This document shows, in pieces, positions 36,401-43,217 of a DNA stretch of 52,946 nt. Both the position numbers and the translations under genes were made by a program. The number at the start of each line of letters is the position of its first letter. Position 1 is the stretch's first letter. The notes under the pieces were generated by a model. That model saw only the letters and a program-made list of their open reading frames with translations. It was not told the DNA's origin and searched no databases. The stretch lies in IMG/VR virus record IMGVR_UViG_3300042465_001424, positions 1-52,946 of that record. One strand, given 5' to 3'. The stretch is from a virus.

Positions 36401-38075
36401 CATTGCGGATCTACATGGTTTAACAGAAGGTGAAGGACGTAAGAAATTCCTTGCTGAGTTTATTGACAATGCTGAACAAATGTTTGGAACATGGTCTCAA
36501 GGAAAATTGGTTGGCCCTAACATTAACAAAGTAGAAGCCGTATATGGTTCGAATGTAAGAGAAGCTATTGAAGATGTACTGTACAGAATGACAACTGGTA
36601 AAAACAGAAGCCAAGGCAAGGATAAAGAAACAAGCGCTTGGAGTAATTGGGTGAATGGTTCTACTGGAGCTATTATGTTCTTAAACACTAGATCTGCCGC
36701 ATTGCAATTAATTGGGGCAGTCAATTTCTTAAACTTAAGAGATAATAATCCTTTTAACGCTGGTAAAGCATTTCTAAATCAACCGCAATATTGGAAAGAT
36801 TTCTCACGTATTTGGAATTCAGATAAAATGAAAGAAAGACGCGGTGGATTAAAAGAAGATGTTGCCGCTGCTGAGATTGCAAATGCCGCCGCGGGTAGTA
36901 AAAATAAACCTGCTGCTGTTATAGCTTACTTATTAAAAATCGGTTATACGCCGACGCAATTAGCAGATAGTTTTGCTATTGCCTCTGGGGGTGCTCCATT
37001 TTATAGAAATAGAATTAAATCTTATTTGAAAGAAGGATTAACAGAACAAGAGGCGGAAGATGCGGCTTGGAATGATTTTACAAAAGTATCAGATGAAACA
37101 CAACAATCAGGTGATCCTAGAGATATATCAAAACAACAAGCGAGTGGAGCGGGAAGGTTATTATTAACATTCCAAAACACGGCAATGCAACAATCTAGAA
37201 TTGTTAAAAAATCTTATTTAGATCTAAGAGCTGGTAGAGGTAATGCTAAAACACATATTTCAAAAATAGTATATTATTTGGCAGTACAAAATACATTGTT
37301 TGCTGTGTTGCAACAAGGATTATTTGCGGTTGCCTTTGATGATGATGATGAAGAAAAAGATACAGAAAAAGAAAAAGTCAAAAAGAAAACAACTAATGAA
37401 AGATTAATAGATGTCGCTGACGGTGTGTTGGATACAATATTAAGAGGAACCGGATTTGCTGGAGGAGTTGTTTCTGTATTAAAGAACATGACTAAAAAAT
37501 ACCTCGACGAAAAAGATAAAAACTTTAAAGCAGATTATGCTAAAGTTGTATTAGAAGGGGCTAACATATCACCGCCAATTGGATCTAAACTTAGAAAAGT
37601 ATATACTGGACTTCAACAAACTAAATTTGAAAAAGACCTTATAGACGCAAGAGGTTGGGGTGTTATGCAAGATGGAAGAGTTCATTTAGGGCCAATGTAT
37701 GGAGTGGCTGGAAAACTTGCTGAAGCAACAACTAACTTGCCAATTGATAGGCTTGTAAACAAAATTGAAAATATATCTCAAGCAATGAATTCTGAAAATC
37801 AAGCATGGCAAAGAGTTGCTGTAGGAGTTGGGTTTACACCTTATTCAGTTGGTATAGAAGAATCAAAAGGTGATGTAGAAATTAGAGCAAAAGCAAAAGA
37901 AATACGTAAAGAAGAAGGATTAATAAAAAGCGAAGAAACAAGAGAACGTAAAAAAGATTCTATTAGAGCTTTACCAATTAGGGAACGCATTAGAATAAAA
38001 AGAGAGGATAGACTTAAAAGAAGAGAAAACGAATTTAAACGCAGGGAAAGAAAAGCAAATAGAAAAATGGGTTAA
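30414..38075 (+). CDS. Giant internal virion protein with zincin, sigma-like and HAD modules
   Basis: 2553 residues. In order: an N-terminal 'FTEEEVISKA' short domain, a Lys/Pro-rich linker, membrane-prone Gly/Ala stretches around 245-280, a zincin motif HEFLH (681-685), a sigma-region-2-like segment (about 955-1060; LLTDEINTGVGGILDLITKYKP...YINKYLPVRA), a mixed segment, a full HAD signature (VFDFDDT, Asp1644/Asp1646; ILTAR; SK; YFSDD) and a C-terminal region with a hydrophobic stretch followed by DDDDEE and a very basic tail. This is a polyvalent internal protein expected to be ejected with the genome, so its enzymes would act in the cell at once. It is the last gene of the plus arm. Confidence 0.75.
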   Translation: MPIYTYNGAMFTEEEVISKAEAKGLDLEAYINKFGITKEEDETVEEPGKPKPVAKKGAPATAKGTASKLVKPSSELKSDIWGEDRSKPEFLQEIQKVSQPDIKFPKPVSVKKPKQELKSISEYQSKVKKEEESGFSNFLKESFDSGISTIVQSVYKAPEFLYDATAAFITDPIANLANDIIGVERQDSSSEKIMETFGIKNIPADILQKRIKESNKIIQDYSAKNGVDPLTAIENGNYLGAAKLVAGGTIQSVPMMAAAMFSGGSSTALAGISASTAISKAEQLKIEQPEMDVQTRTINAAASGLLEGYLGNLFTGASGAVVKRILTDKGTKEGAKVISNGLMSTLEKAIEKNPMIGVLGEVAEESSVELGNQLNDINSGIRKELDYRSITNAGIIATGMAGTNTVPVYGAKGYMKMAEYNQVKAINKEINTLTNQLSNPYINDSDKKIISSRVNRLVDENKTIVGTSLEKIKALPENIKTEINTINADLDDIKSKYLDLADNDAIPLDVKAAMGEELKLQGKQLYDRKNSIIEGNYIYEDFNKLPTEEQIRIKDVATQNLVADSELTGKPKTSFADEEINKEAVTIYNNEVKAKDFVSDVEKTKVAIQAIGLGEDVEMPELNSANDVINYLSTNTTLDKNTIEDVADSYGAFIPLPNGKEVLIINKEAANMDQVVTTGQHEFLHKLIYKAVKDNTDLQKQIGSQLYNHIENYIGTEEFNNTEFKSRYDAYKNDFENTKLELDSKVTKAKDFFNKGLITQERYDQAVTDADNATAKAEGKYLEETLPLLSESLSKGDIKYNETFFTKIGDILRRVFQKYGLSKVKFNTGKDVFDFVRDYNKSFEKGQFTKAFKALAKEGVYKGSIAKGNIPAKPTAKPEVKLSKIQIDKLKQDLVDLEDEYDEGYGDIDEEEYKNRKANIEGKLKTAVKLEEKGVPVKEVKKEVTEEDEVKEIIKNARGSISSDKVQQIYESKGVNGSAEIIRLFEPITKKIVDKRRDAPGFDRELLTDEINTGVGGILDLITKYKPESGIPLAAYINKYLPVRAIATSKRILDQQFNKDASEEKGLIATETADQNFIETTKEKPKYKNALESKVFEPEVLKTINDKILTVVRTLKSKIDEPISLNKTITPLIAEIRDEIGKQVDIDVKTAMGGKKDNQLKNWMLKNKKYVLENMTTTWLMGKDGQGGMPIAVQKQIDGRWVNFPEWAGKKIDREKTTTDQAGRTSGAELTRRLPSVNNNISDADYLEQVIGTDGNPLRGRKESLAKAIAEESTFDIINDDLQNDGPISEALIKNQERLGVQLTNNITNEFAKQTERGNIKFSKSLIKGISISQDKLGKDIFNAKTIEDEAKVISKWIASDGRSLRTFAAMIGKQLSKLKTNKGLFENIILPTIKTYSKFEGLVGKDSYRLGEVSRGISIFFGEEKVPLWKDIDEIKNNWGRSAPIMEKEAISANDQLFDIINYFKNNNYSNEDFEGYLQFLRKDQRGLIRKLSKPGIAVIGLNKKQKPYLEHNMPVQNIVEKILDFYDNKITEDQLREFIDKGKVNLIPDELNKLLPNYEVDKNRMEDPTVLLYLQNLLDKGLSIYNIKAEYGSKANFNALVKIAQSKVNSKENLQNIYNTIAIENSLDVKKSINPKGISVFDFDDTVGMTKSNVLYAMPDGTFGKLNAEEFAKEGSNMLQEGAIFDFSEFSKVVNGKPGPMVEKMKKMIGKFGPENFFILTARPANAAGPIHEFLSSIGIDIPLENITGLGSSLAQSKADWMTAKAAEGYNDFYFSDDAIQNVDAVRNALNVLDVKSKIQQAKIKFSKTISPEFNKIIEENKGMEHYKVFSDIVARRRGKSKNKFDFYVPPSAADFELLLYNFLGKGERGEEHQKFFNEALLKPYANGNDLMDAARQSIKKDYKALLDSFPDIRKKMETLTPDGDYTYDQAIRIAMWNEEGVEIPGISERDSRKLTDLVNNDPELAAFKQGLIVTGRQGKGWINPTEYWDANTIIADLHGLTEGEGRKKFLAEFIDNAEQMFGTWSQGKLVGPNINKVEAVYGSNVREAIEDVLYRMTTGKNRSQGKDKETSAWSNWVNGSTGAIMFLNTRSAALQLIGAVNFLNLRDNNPFNAGKAFLNQPQYWKDFSRIWNSDKMKERRGGLKEDVAAAEIANAAAGSKNKPAAVIAYLLKIGYTPTQLADSFAIASGGAPFYRNRIKSYLKEGLTEQEAEDAAWNDFTKVSDETQQSGDPRDISKQQASGAGRLLLTFQNTAMQQSRIVKKSYLDLRAGRGNAKTHISKIVYYLAVQNTLFAVLQQGLFAVAFDDDDEEKDTEKEKVKKKTTNERLIDVADGVLDTILRGTGFAGGVVSVLKNMTKKYLDEKDKNFKADYAKVVLEGANISPPIGSKLRKVYTGLQQTKFEKDLIDARGWGVMQDGRVHLGPMYGVAGKLAEATTNLPIDRLVNKIENISQAMNSENQAWQRVAVGVGFTPYSVGIEESKGDVEIRAKAKEIRKEEGLIKSEETRERKKDSIRALPIRERIRIKREDRLKRRENEFKRRERKANRKMG

Positions 38076-38109
38076 TAAGAATAGGCACCATACCTAGCGA
38101 TCCATAAAT

Positions 38110-38148
38110 AAAAAAGGGACACTTTAATTAGTGCCCCTTTTTTTTATT
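38110..38148. terminator. Bidirectional terminator between convergent arms
   Basis: Stem GGG-A-CACT (38116-38123) pairs with AGTG-C-CCC (38130-38137) with one mismatch and loop TTAATT. It is flanked by A-runs on the left and T-runs on the right that pair with each other, so each strand ends in a T-tract. It separates the plus structural arm from the minus replication arm. Confidence 0.8.
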
Positions 38149-38151
38149 TAA

Positions 38152-38370
38152 TTAAATTTCTAATTTGGGTTCTTCAGATTTCTGTATTTCTTCTTGGGCT
38201 CTGGCGGTCATTGCTTTGATAGCATCGTCATATCCAGGCATAAGCTTTACAGTTTCTAAAGTTCCGGCTGCAAGAACAGTTAAATGTTTTTGTTCTTCCA
38301 TCACTTGTTGTAGAACTCTAATAAGAGCCTCTGCTTTGTTTTTCATTTCAACTAAAGATTGTTCTTTCAT
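38152..38370 (-). CDS. Small helical protein
   Basis: 72 residues, acidic and Glu/Gln/Lys-rich, with a coiled coil at 1-30 (MKEQSLVEMKNKAEALIRVL) and a second helix near 50-65. It is the last minus-strand gene before the terminator, 9 nt downstream of the reductase gene. A same-size plus-strand frame overlaps it (38165-38383), but its Cys/Phe/Ser-rich composition is unlike phage proteins. Unknown function. Confidence 0.55.
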   Translation of the reverse strand: MKEQSLVEMKNKAEALIRVLQQVMEEQKHLTVLAAGTLETVKLMPGYDDAIKAMTARAQEEIQKSEEPKLEI

Positions 38371-38379
38371 ATTTATTTA

Positions 38380-40248
38380 TTAAGTTATTTCACAACCAGA
38401 TGGTCCACATGCAACTGACTCACTAAAATTAGTATTATCTTGGATCTCTATAACTTTAGACAAATCAATATCTTTAAGTTTTAACATCATCTCTTCGTAT
38501 ACTTCTTTAGTGCAATCTTCAAATGGCGTTTGCTTATATGTTCCACCGTGATACGGCAATACGGACAATCCATTATAGTAATCTTTATTTGCCCACATCC
38601 ACTCACCAATGATTTTCCATTCATCGTCTCTCACTGAAACCGTACAAGAAACATTGTGGGTATTGTTACCTTTAGTATGCCCTTGTTTAACCCAATCCTT
38701 AGAAATTAATTTAACACGTTCAAGCAAATCTAATGTTGATTCATATCGTGTTATAGCACCATTAGGAGCCTTCTGTGGAACAGAAATGACTGCTTGTAAT
38801 GTTGGATTAAAATATTCATCTTCAAGCAATTCTGGATGATTTATTGCAAGATAAGAATATATTGCTTCATTTTTACCTAAGCGCATGCGACGTATGTAAT
38901 AATCGTTATGCCAAGCATGAATACCGCTGCTAGTACCCAACACCAAAGAAGTAGTTCCAGCGGGCTTGACGGCCGTCGTTCTAGCTGCCCTGTTGATGTT
39001 AAGGGCGGCAGAAATGACATTATTTGTATCTTTAACCACTTGAGCAGCTTCTTCATAATTTAAATTTAAGTTTGACTCTGATGCAATACCTGTCATTGAT
39101 ACACCAAGTAAAGCGTCTTTTTCTGTATTCTTTCTCCATATATCACGTAAGTAATGGAAGTCTGAATACGATGCCTGTAATGTTCCTAAGAATGAAGCAG
39201 CCGATGACCTTGCGTTAAAATCTTCTTGGCTTTCAATATCAGACATATTAATTTCCGTTAAGTTACAGAACTGATAAGGACGTAAAGCAATCTCACAACA
39301 AGGATTAGTACCCCAATCTTTATCATTAGTAAGGTAAATGCCTGGCTCGCCTGATCCAGAAGCTTCAATACGTTCCCAAACTTTATCAAATGTTTTCTTA
39401 TCAATTTTGTGTCTTAAAAGTACTACTGAATTATTTGATCTACCTCTTTGTGGATTATCTTCCCACCAGTTTCCGGCCTTGCAATTTAACATTGCATTAC
39501 TGTCTAAGTCAAACAACGAAATCATTGCTGCTCTACGGATACCTCCAGCTAAAACGGCATCCGCAATATGACACTGAATATCGTGACACTCAATATCTGT
39601 AAGTTTAGATCTATCCTCTTTCGTTCTTAGAATAGCTTCAACTTTTACTAATGCAATTCTTAATGGTTCTGGGCCTGGAGCTTTACCTCCAGCAGTCACA
39701 AGCAATGCACCCTTCTGTCTTATATCAGAAAGATCAAACTCTATATGAGAGGTCATTGCCCCAGTATAAGATTTAAACAAAGTTTTAATTGCGTCTGCCC
39801 AACCAATAATAGAATCTTGAACTACATACTTTTTCTTGCGATCATAATTAGGTTTTCTAATTTCAGGCAACTTCTCAATTTGATGTTGTTGGACCGAATA
39901 ACCAACGCCGGTACCTCCAAGCAATAGAAACATAGTCTCAGAAAAACTATGAATACTATCAATAGGTAGGAAAGCACAGTTATAAATGCGAGCATTATTA
40001 AGCTCAATAGCTTTACCACCAAACTGTAAGCTTCGCATTGAAGGTAAAACCTTTTTAGTAAATACAAAATTTTCATAAATAGCTTCTATTGATTCTTTCA
40101 TTGCGGGAAACTTTGCAATATGCATGTCTCTATTCCTTGTGACTAATTCTTGCCACGTTTCTCTTCTTTCTTTGTTTGGCAAATATTTTGCATACTTTGT
40201 ATATACAGTTATATCCGATAAAATTTGCTTGTCTAAGCTTAAACTCAT
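38380..40248 (-). CDS. Adenosylcobalamin-dependent ribonucleotide reductase (class II, monomeric type)
   Basis: 622 residues. It has catalytic-barrel motifs of RTPR-type reductases: YNC (Cys91), GGTGVGYS near 111, 'APGPEPLR' near 190, NPCCE (Cys317, Glu319) and CNLTE (Cys328). The C-terminal CGPSGC (Cys614/Cys619) is the swinging redox pair. There is no small subunit, activase or Gly-radical loop, so radical generation by B12 coenzyme is expected. It makes dNTPs for phage replication. It is shorter than the L. leichmannii enzyme (about 740), so part of the allosteric region is probably reduced. It lies downstream of the thymidylate-synthase-like and MazG-like genes. Confidence 0.9.
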   Translation of the reverse strand: MSLSLDKQILSDITVYTKYAKYLPNKERRETWQELVTRNRDMHIAKFPAMKESIEAIYENFVFTKKVLPSMRSLQFGGKAIELNNARIYNCAFLPIDSIHSFSETMFLLLGGTGVGYSVQQHQIEKLPEIRKPNYDRKKKYVVQDSIIGWADAIKTLFKSYTGAMTSHIEFDLSDIRQKGALLVTAGGKAPGPEPLRIALVKVEAILRTKEDRSKLTDIECHDIQCHIADAVLAGGIRRAAMISLFDLDSNAMLNCKAGNWWEDNPQRGRSNNSVVLLRHKIDKKTFDKVWERIEASGSGEPGIYLTNDKDWGTNPCCEIALRPYQFCNLTEINMSDIESQEDFNARSSAASFLGTLQASYSDFHYLRDIWRKNTEKDALLGVSMTGIASESNLNLNYEEAAQVVKDTNNVISAALNINRAARTTAVKPAGTTSLVLGTSSGIHAWHNDYYIRRMRLGKNEAIYSYLAINHPELLEDEYFNPTLQAVISVPQKAPNGAITRYESTLDLLERVKLISKDWVKQGHTKGNNTHNVSCTVSVRDDEWKIIGEWMWANKDYYNGLSVLPYHGGTYKQTPFEDCTKEVYEEMMLKLKDIDLSKVIEIQDNTNFSESVACGPSGCEIT

Positions 40249-40264
40249 AATTATTTTTTAGTTT

Positions 40265-40447
40265 TTAGTTATCTATTTCTAATGCGAAATCTACGAATGG
40301 CAAATAAAACACATGAGTACTAAATGTAGGTTCCTCATATGTTCTAAACCCAAATAATATACCTGGATATAATCCAACTGATATACTCCAATACTTATCT
40401 CTTGGAAATTCCGGTTCTTGTTCTGGCAATTCTTTTTTCTTTGTCAT
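40265..40447 (-). CDS. Small conserved phage protein
   Basis: 60 residues with a Pro/Glu-rich start and an aromatic core 'YWSISVGLYPGILFGFRTYEEP', then 'VFYLPFVDFALEI'. I recall this pattern as widespread among Bacteroidota phages, always next to DNA-metabolism genes, without a known function. It lies between the DUF1064 nuclease and the reductase; its ATG overlaps the nuclease stop (ATGA). Confidence 0.55.
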   Translation of the reverse strand: MTKKKELPEQEPEFPRDKYWSISVGLYPGILFGFRTYEEPTFSTHVFYLPFVDFALEIDN

Positions 40448-40890
40448 TTGTTTTTGGTTTTTAAAATTAATTCAATTGTAATATCACATTCTGATTGTTT
40501 CTGTGGCTTGTATAATGTTCTAGTGTCGTTATTATCCATCATCCACTTTTTAAATAGTTTCCATCGTAAAGGAAAAGATTCATTTGCACGCCCTTTAGTT
40601 TCTATTATAAAGTCTTTACCAATAAAATCTGGTGTATACTTTAAGTTTAAAACCTTTTTGTTTCCTCTGTCTATAAAATCGCCTTTACCGTTTGATTGTT
40701 TTTCTATCGAAGCGTTCTCAAAAGTAAATGAAGGCAGAAGTTCAAATGTTCTACCTTCATATTCAAAGTCTATATTAGCATCTTTCAATGCTTTATACAT
40801 ATACTTCTCTAGGCAAGAAGCAAATGTAACCCCGTCATATATTACCTTCTTTGCTACAACGGGGCCTTTCTTTCTTTTAATTTTCTTCAT
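40444..40890 (-). CDS. DUF1064-family PD-(D/E)XK nuclease
   Basis: 148 residues. 'FASCLEKYMY' (the early Glu), 'LKYTPDF' and 'FIIETKG' match the E...PD...ExK core of DUF1064-type nucleases, including the trailing 'F..RW.L' helix. These phage proteins resemble T7 endonuclease I and may resolve branched DNA or degrade host DNA. It overlaps the upstream gene by 14 nt and the downstream one by ATGA. An antisense frame of 163 residues covers the gene, but only the minus frame has the family motifs. Confidence 0.7.
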   Translation of the reverse strand: MKKIKRKKGPVVAKKVIYDGVTFASCLEKYMYKALKDANIDFEYEGRTFELLPSFTFENASIEKQSNGKGDFIDRGNKKVLNLKYTPDFIGKDFIIETKGRANESFPLRWKLFKKWMMDNNDTRTLYKPQKQSECDITIELILKTKNK

Positions 40891-41287
40891 CCGGGTGTCT
40901 AAAGTTTAAATGTCCGTTGGCTGTGTCAGATATAAATCTTATTGGTTCATCTATAGTAAATGAATAATGATCACCACGACCATTCCCAGGCTTCGAACGG
41001 TTCTTTTTTTTTACACGAATTTCAAATGCATCTATAACATCTATTTCGTTCAGTTCTTTTAGCAATGCTTTTTCTTCACGCAATGTAGATATTTCCTCTT
41101 TTAAACGCTGAAGATATAATGTAGCATCCATTAACTCTTCTTGCAAATGATTTAGCCAAACAAATACATCAGATTGATCATTACGCAATGTTTTACCGTA
41201 TTTTTTAAATCCAACATCAGATCTATCTACAAATTTATTTACTACAGATTGTACAACAGGATCTCTAAACTTAATTTCTTGTTTCAT
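40877..41287 (-). CDS. MazG-like all-alpha NTP pyrophosphohydrolase candidate
   Basis: 136 residues. 'KYGKTLRN...FVWLNHLQEELMDATLYLQRLKEE' is the helix pair of small phage NTP-PPase-like proteins, with the EELMDA metal-binding helix. The C-terminal half (VIDAFEIRVKKK...) is extra and unassigned. The family hydrolyses dNTPs to dNMPs. It lies one base downstream of a second MazG-like gene and four genes from the reductase, so a role in the nucleotide pool is likely. Confidence 0.55.
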   Translation of the reverse strand: MKQEIKFRDPVVQSVVNKFVDRSDVGFKKYGKTLRNDQSDVFVWLNHLQEELMDATLYLQRLKEEISTLREEKALLKELNEIDVIDAFEIRVKKKNRSKPGNGRGDHYSFTIDEPIRFISDTANGHLNFRHPDEEN

Positions 41288-41288
41288 A

Positions 41289-42104
41289 TTATAGTGTTTC
41301 TTTTACAAATGTACCGTTAACCATTTTGCCCTTACGGCTTGAAATTACTGAATAAGCTGATGTAACACAGTCTTCAATTTTTAATCCTTCTAACGCAGCT
41401 AGATTAGTTAATACAACAACCATATCGCCAATAGCATCAATGAATTCTGGTTTGTCATTTTTTAAGATTGCTCTTGCTAGTTCGCCAGATTCTTCTAATA
41501 GTTTTATATATTGCGTTTTAGTATCGCCATTTTTATATATACCTCTAGTTTCAGCCCACAATCTAATAAGATCATAAACATTGCCAGGATCAAAATAACT
41601 ATTATCTTTTTCGGGTTGAGGCTTATGCTCTATAGCCATTGATTTTTTGCCTAATGATTGTGCAAATTCATCTAATGCTTTATTATATACGTAAGATCTA
41701 GCCGGGTTAAACATAGAAGTACTAGCATTTTTAGTTATCCATTCTGCCAAATCATCTGTTAAAACATATTTGCCAAAACCAGTTTCTATTTTAATTCCTT
41801 TGTTGTCCATTAGATTGCCCTTAAGTTTATTAACTGGACATGGAAAAGTTGTTGTTTGTTCTGTTACGTTTAATACCATTTTATTTAATTGTTTTTGAGT
41901 TAAATTCTTATAAGATTGCCTATCTATTTTATAACCGTAGATAGATTGAAGTTCTAGTTCTCGATCTGATATATAATTTATATCATCACTAGTCTCTAAA
42001 ACTTCATATTCATGTTCTTTATAGCCTTGCTCACGCGTAACCCTTTTATTAAGATTACGTGTAACGCCGATCTTTTTACCAAAAATGTGATAGAGAAAAT
42101 ACAT
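41289..42104 (-). CDS. GIY-YIG-like domain fused to MazG-like NTP-PPase
   Basis: 271 residues with two parts. The N-terminus (about 1-80) has 'FLYHIFGKKIGVTRNLNKRV' and a later 'DRELELQ' Glu, a divergent GIY-YIG nuclease pattern. The C-terminus (about 170-260) has 'KLLEESGELARA' and 'EFIDAIGDMVVVL', the EExxE...ExxD metal site of MazG-type pyrophosphohydrolases. The linker (about 85-170) is unassigned. The MazG part would convert dNTPs to dNMPs. It sits between the thymidylate-synthase-like gene and another MazG-like gene. Confidence 0.65.
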   Translation of the reverse strand: MYFLYHIFGKKIGVTRNLNKRVTREQGYKEHEYEVLETSDDINYISDRELELQSIYGYKIDRQSYKNLTQKQLNKMVLNVTEQTTTFPCPVNKLKGNLMDNKGIKIETGFGKYVLTDDLAEWITKNASTSMFNPARSYVYNKALDEFAQSLGKKSMAIEHKPQPEKDNSYFDPGNVYDLIRLWAETRGIYKNGDTKTQYIKLLEESGELARAILKNDKPEFIDAIGDMVVVLTNLAALEGLKIEDCVTSAYSVISSRKGKMVNGTFVKETL

Positions 42105-42112
42105 ATATTAGA

Positions 42113-42898
42113 TTAAATAGCCACTTTTGCTGAAATAATAGGGCCGTGTTTATAATTAAGCAGTGTTAATGCTCCGTTTTCGTAAATGTACTCTGGAAGG
42201 TCAAAAGTTTCTTGTTCAAAATATTTGCGTATAGCATCATGTTGATTGTCATAAATATGTGCATCTACAATCTGAACTTCCAATAAATTAGCTTTTAAGT
42301 TTACTTTTTCAGAAACATACAAAAGTATCTTAGTAAACAAAGCAATATCATAAGGTATGCCTAAAAATAAATCCCCCGATCTTTGTACAACAAACATATT
42401 AAGTTTGCCGTTATTCACAAAGAATTGGAAATATAAATAACATGGAGGCAATCGCATTTGATCTAATTGAGCAGGATTCCATAAACTTATGATGTGTCTA
42501 CGACTGTCTGGATCGTCAATTAAATTTTTAATAAGCATTTGCATCTGATCTATATTTTGATCGTTAAAATTGCGCATTTGATGCCCATAAACGGGTCCAA
42601 GATCTCCATTCTCATCAGCCCAAGCGTCCCATATCTTTACCCCTGCATCTCTGAATCTTTGTATATTAGTTTCGCCATTAATAAACCATTCAAATTCTGT
42701 ATCAAAAGTTTTTTGAAACATCTTTCTACCGGTTATAACAGGAAAGTATTTTGATACATCTAATTTTAAAGACGCATTGAATATGGAACTACATCCAATA
42801 CCTGTGCGATCGTCCCGATGAACACTTGAAAAAAAACACCTCTGTAATAAAGCTTTGTATTGAAATTCGTATCTTTCCATCATATTAAAATAATTCAT
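42113..42898 (-). CDS. Thymidylate synthase family, predicted dCMP (hydroxy)methylase
   Basis: 261 residues, aligned in register with E. coli ThyA with a shift of +7: catalytic Cys153 (LPPCY), QRS at 172-174, Asp176, His214 and Tyr216. Position 184, in 'GIPYDIA', is Asp where thymidylate synthases have Asn177. In T4 dCMP hydroxymethylase this residue is Asp, and Asn-to-Asp in L. casei ThyA makes the enzyme accept dCMP. The enzyme therefore most likely methylates or hydroxymethylates dCMP, not dUMP. The start overlaps the upstream gene by 14 nt. Confidence 0.85.
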   Translation of the reverse strand: MNYFNMMERYEFQYKALLQRCFFSSVHRDDRTGIGCSSIFNASLKLDVSKYFPVITGRKMFQKTFDTEFEWFINGETNIQRFRDAGVKIWDAWADENGDLGPVYGHQMRNFNDQNIDQMQMLIKNLIDDPDSRRHIISLWNPAQLDQMRLPPCYLYFQFFVNNGKLNMFVVQRSGDLFLGIPYDIALFTKILLYVSEKVNLKANLLEVQIVDAHIYDNQHDAIRKYFEQETFDLPEYIYENGALTLLNYKHGPIISAKVAI

Positions 42899-43217
42899 TA
42901 TCTAATGATTGTTTTTTTACTTTTGTTTCTTTCTTTGGAATAACAAGCATAGGCTCTATCTTTATATCATTGTTATATTTGTTATAATAATAAAGATAAA
43001 ATCTATACATTTGTTTCCATACATCAATCTTTTTATAAGTTGATGGGCTCAGACTTGATTTGCCATTCATTGTAATGCAAATGTACCATTCTAATGTAGA
43101 ATTTGCATAAGGAGCTATATAAATACCATTATCAATGCACCATTTAAAAGCGCTGAACTCTGATGGGTTAGCTGTATAATTGCCCATGTCTATTTGGGAT
43201 TTCTTTTTATAACCCAT
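42885..43217 (-). CDS. Conserved small protein upstream of the TS-like gene
   Basis: 110 residues with aromatic and basic residues (ALVIPKK near the C-terminus) and central 'WKQMYRFYLYYYNKY'. I recall a similar protein beside primase-helicase genes in other flavobacterial phages. It is coupled to the TS-like gene by a 14-nt overlap and starts next to the primase-helicase stop. Unknown function. Confidence 0.5.
   Translation of the reverse strand: MGYKKKSQIDMGNYTANPSEFSAFKWCIDNGIYIAPYANSTLEWYICITMNGKSSLSPSTYKKIDVWKQMYRFYLYYYNKYNNDIKIEPMLVIPKKETKVKKQSLDNELF

Noticed and set aside
38380-40248. Class I or III ribonucleotide reductase
   Set aside because: No NrdB or NrdG neighbour, no glycyl-radical loop; motif set is that of the B12-dependent monomer.
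40418-40909. 163-residue plus-strand frame at the DUF1064 gene
   Set aside because: The minus frame has the nuclease motifs and tight ATGA coupling; the plus frame is Phe/Ser-rich with no neighbours in its direction.
42113-42898. Plain thymidylate synthase (ThyA) annotation
   Set aside because: Asp184 replaces the Asn that selects uracil, so dCMP specificity is more likely.
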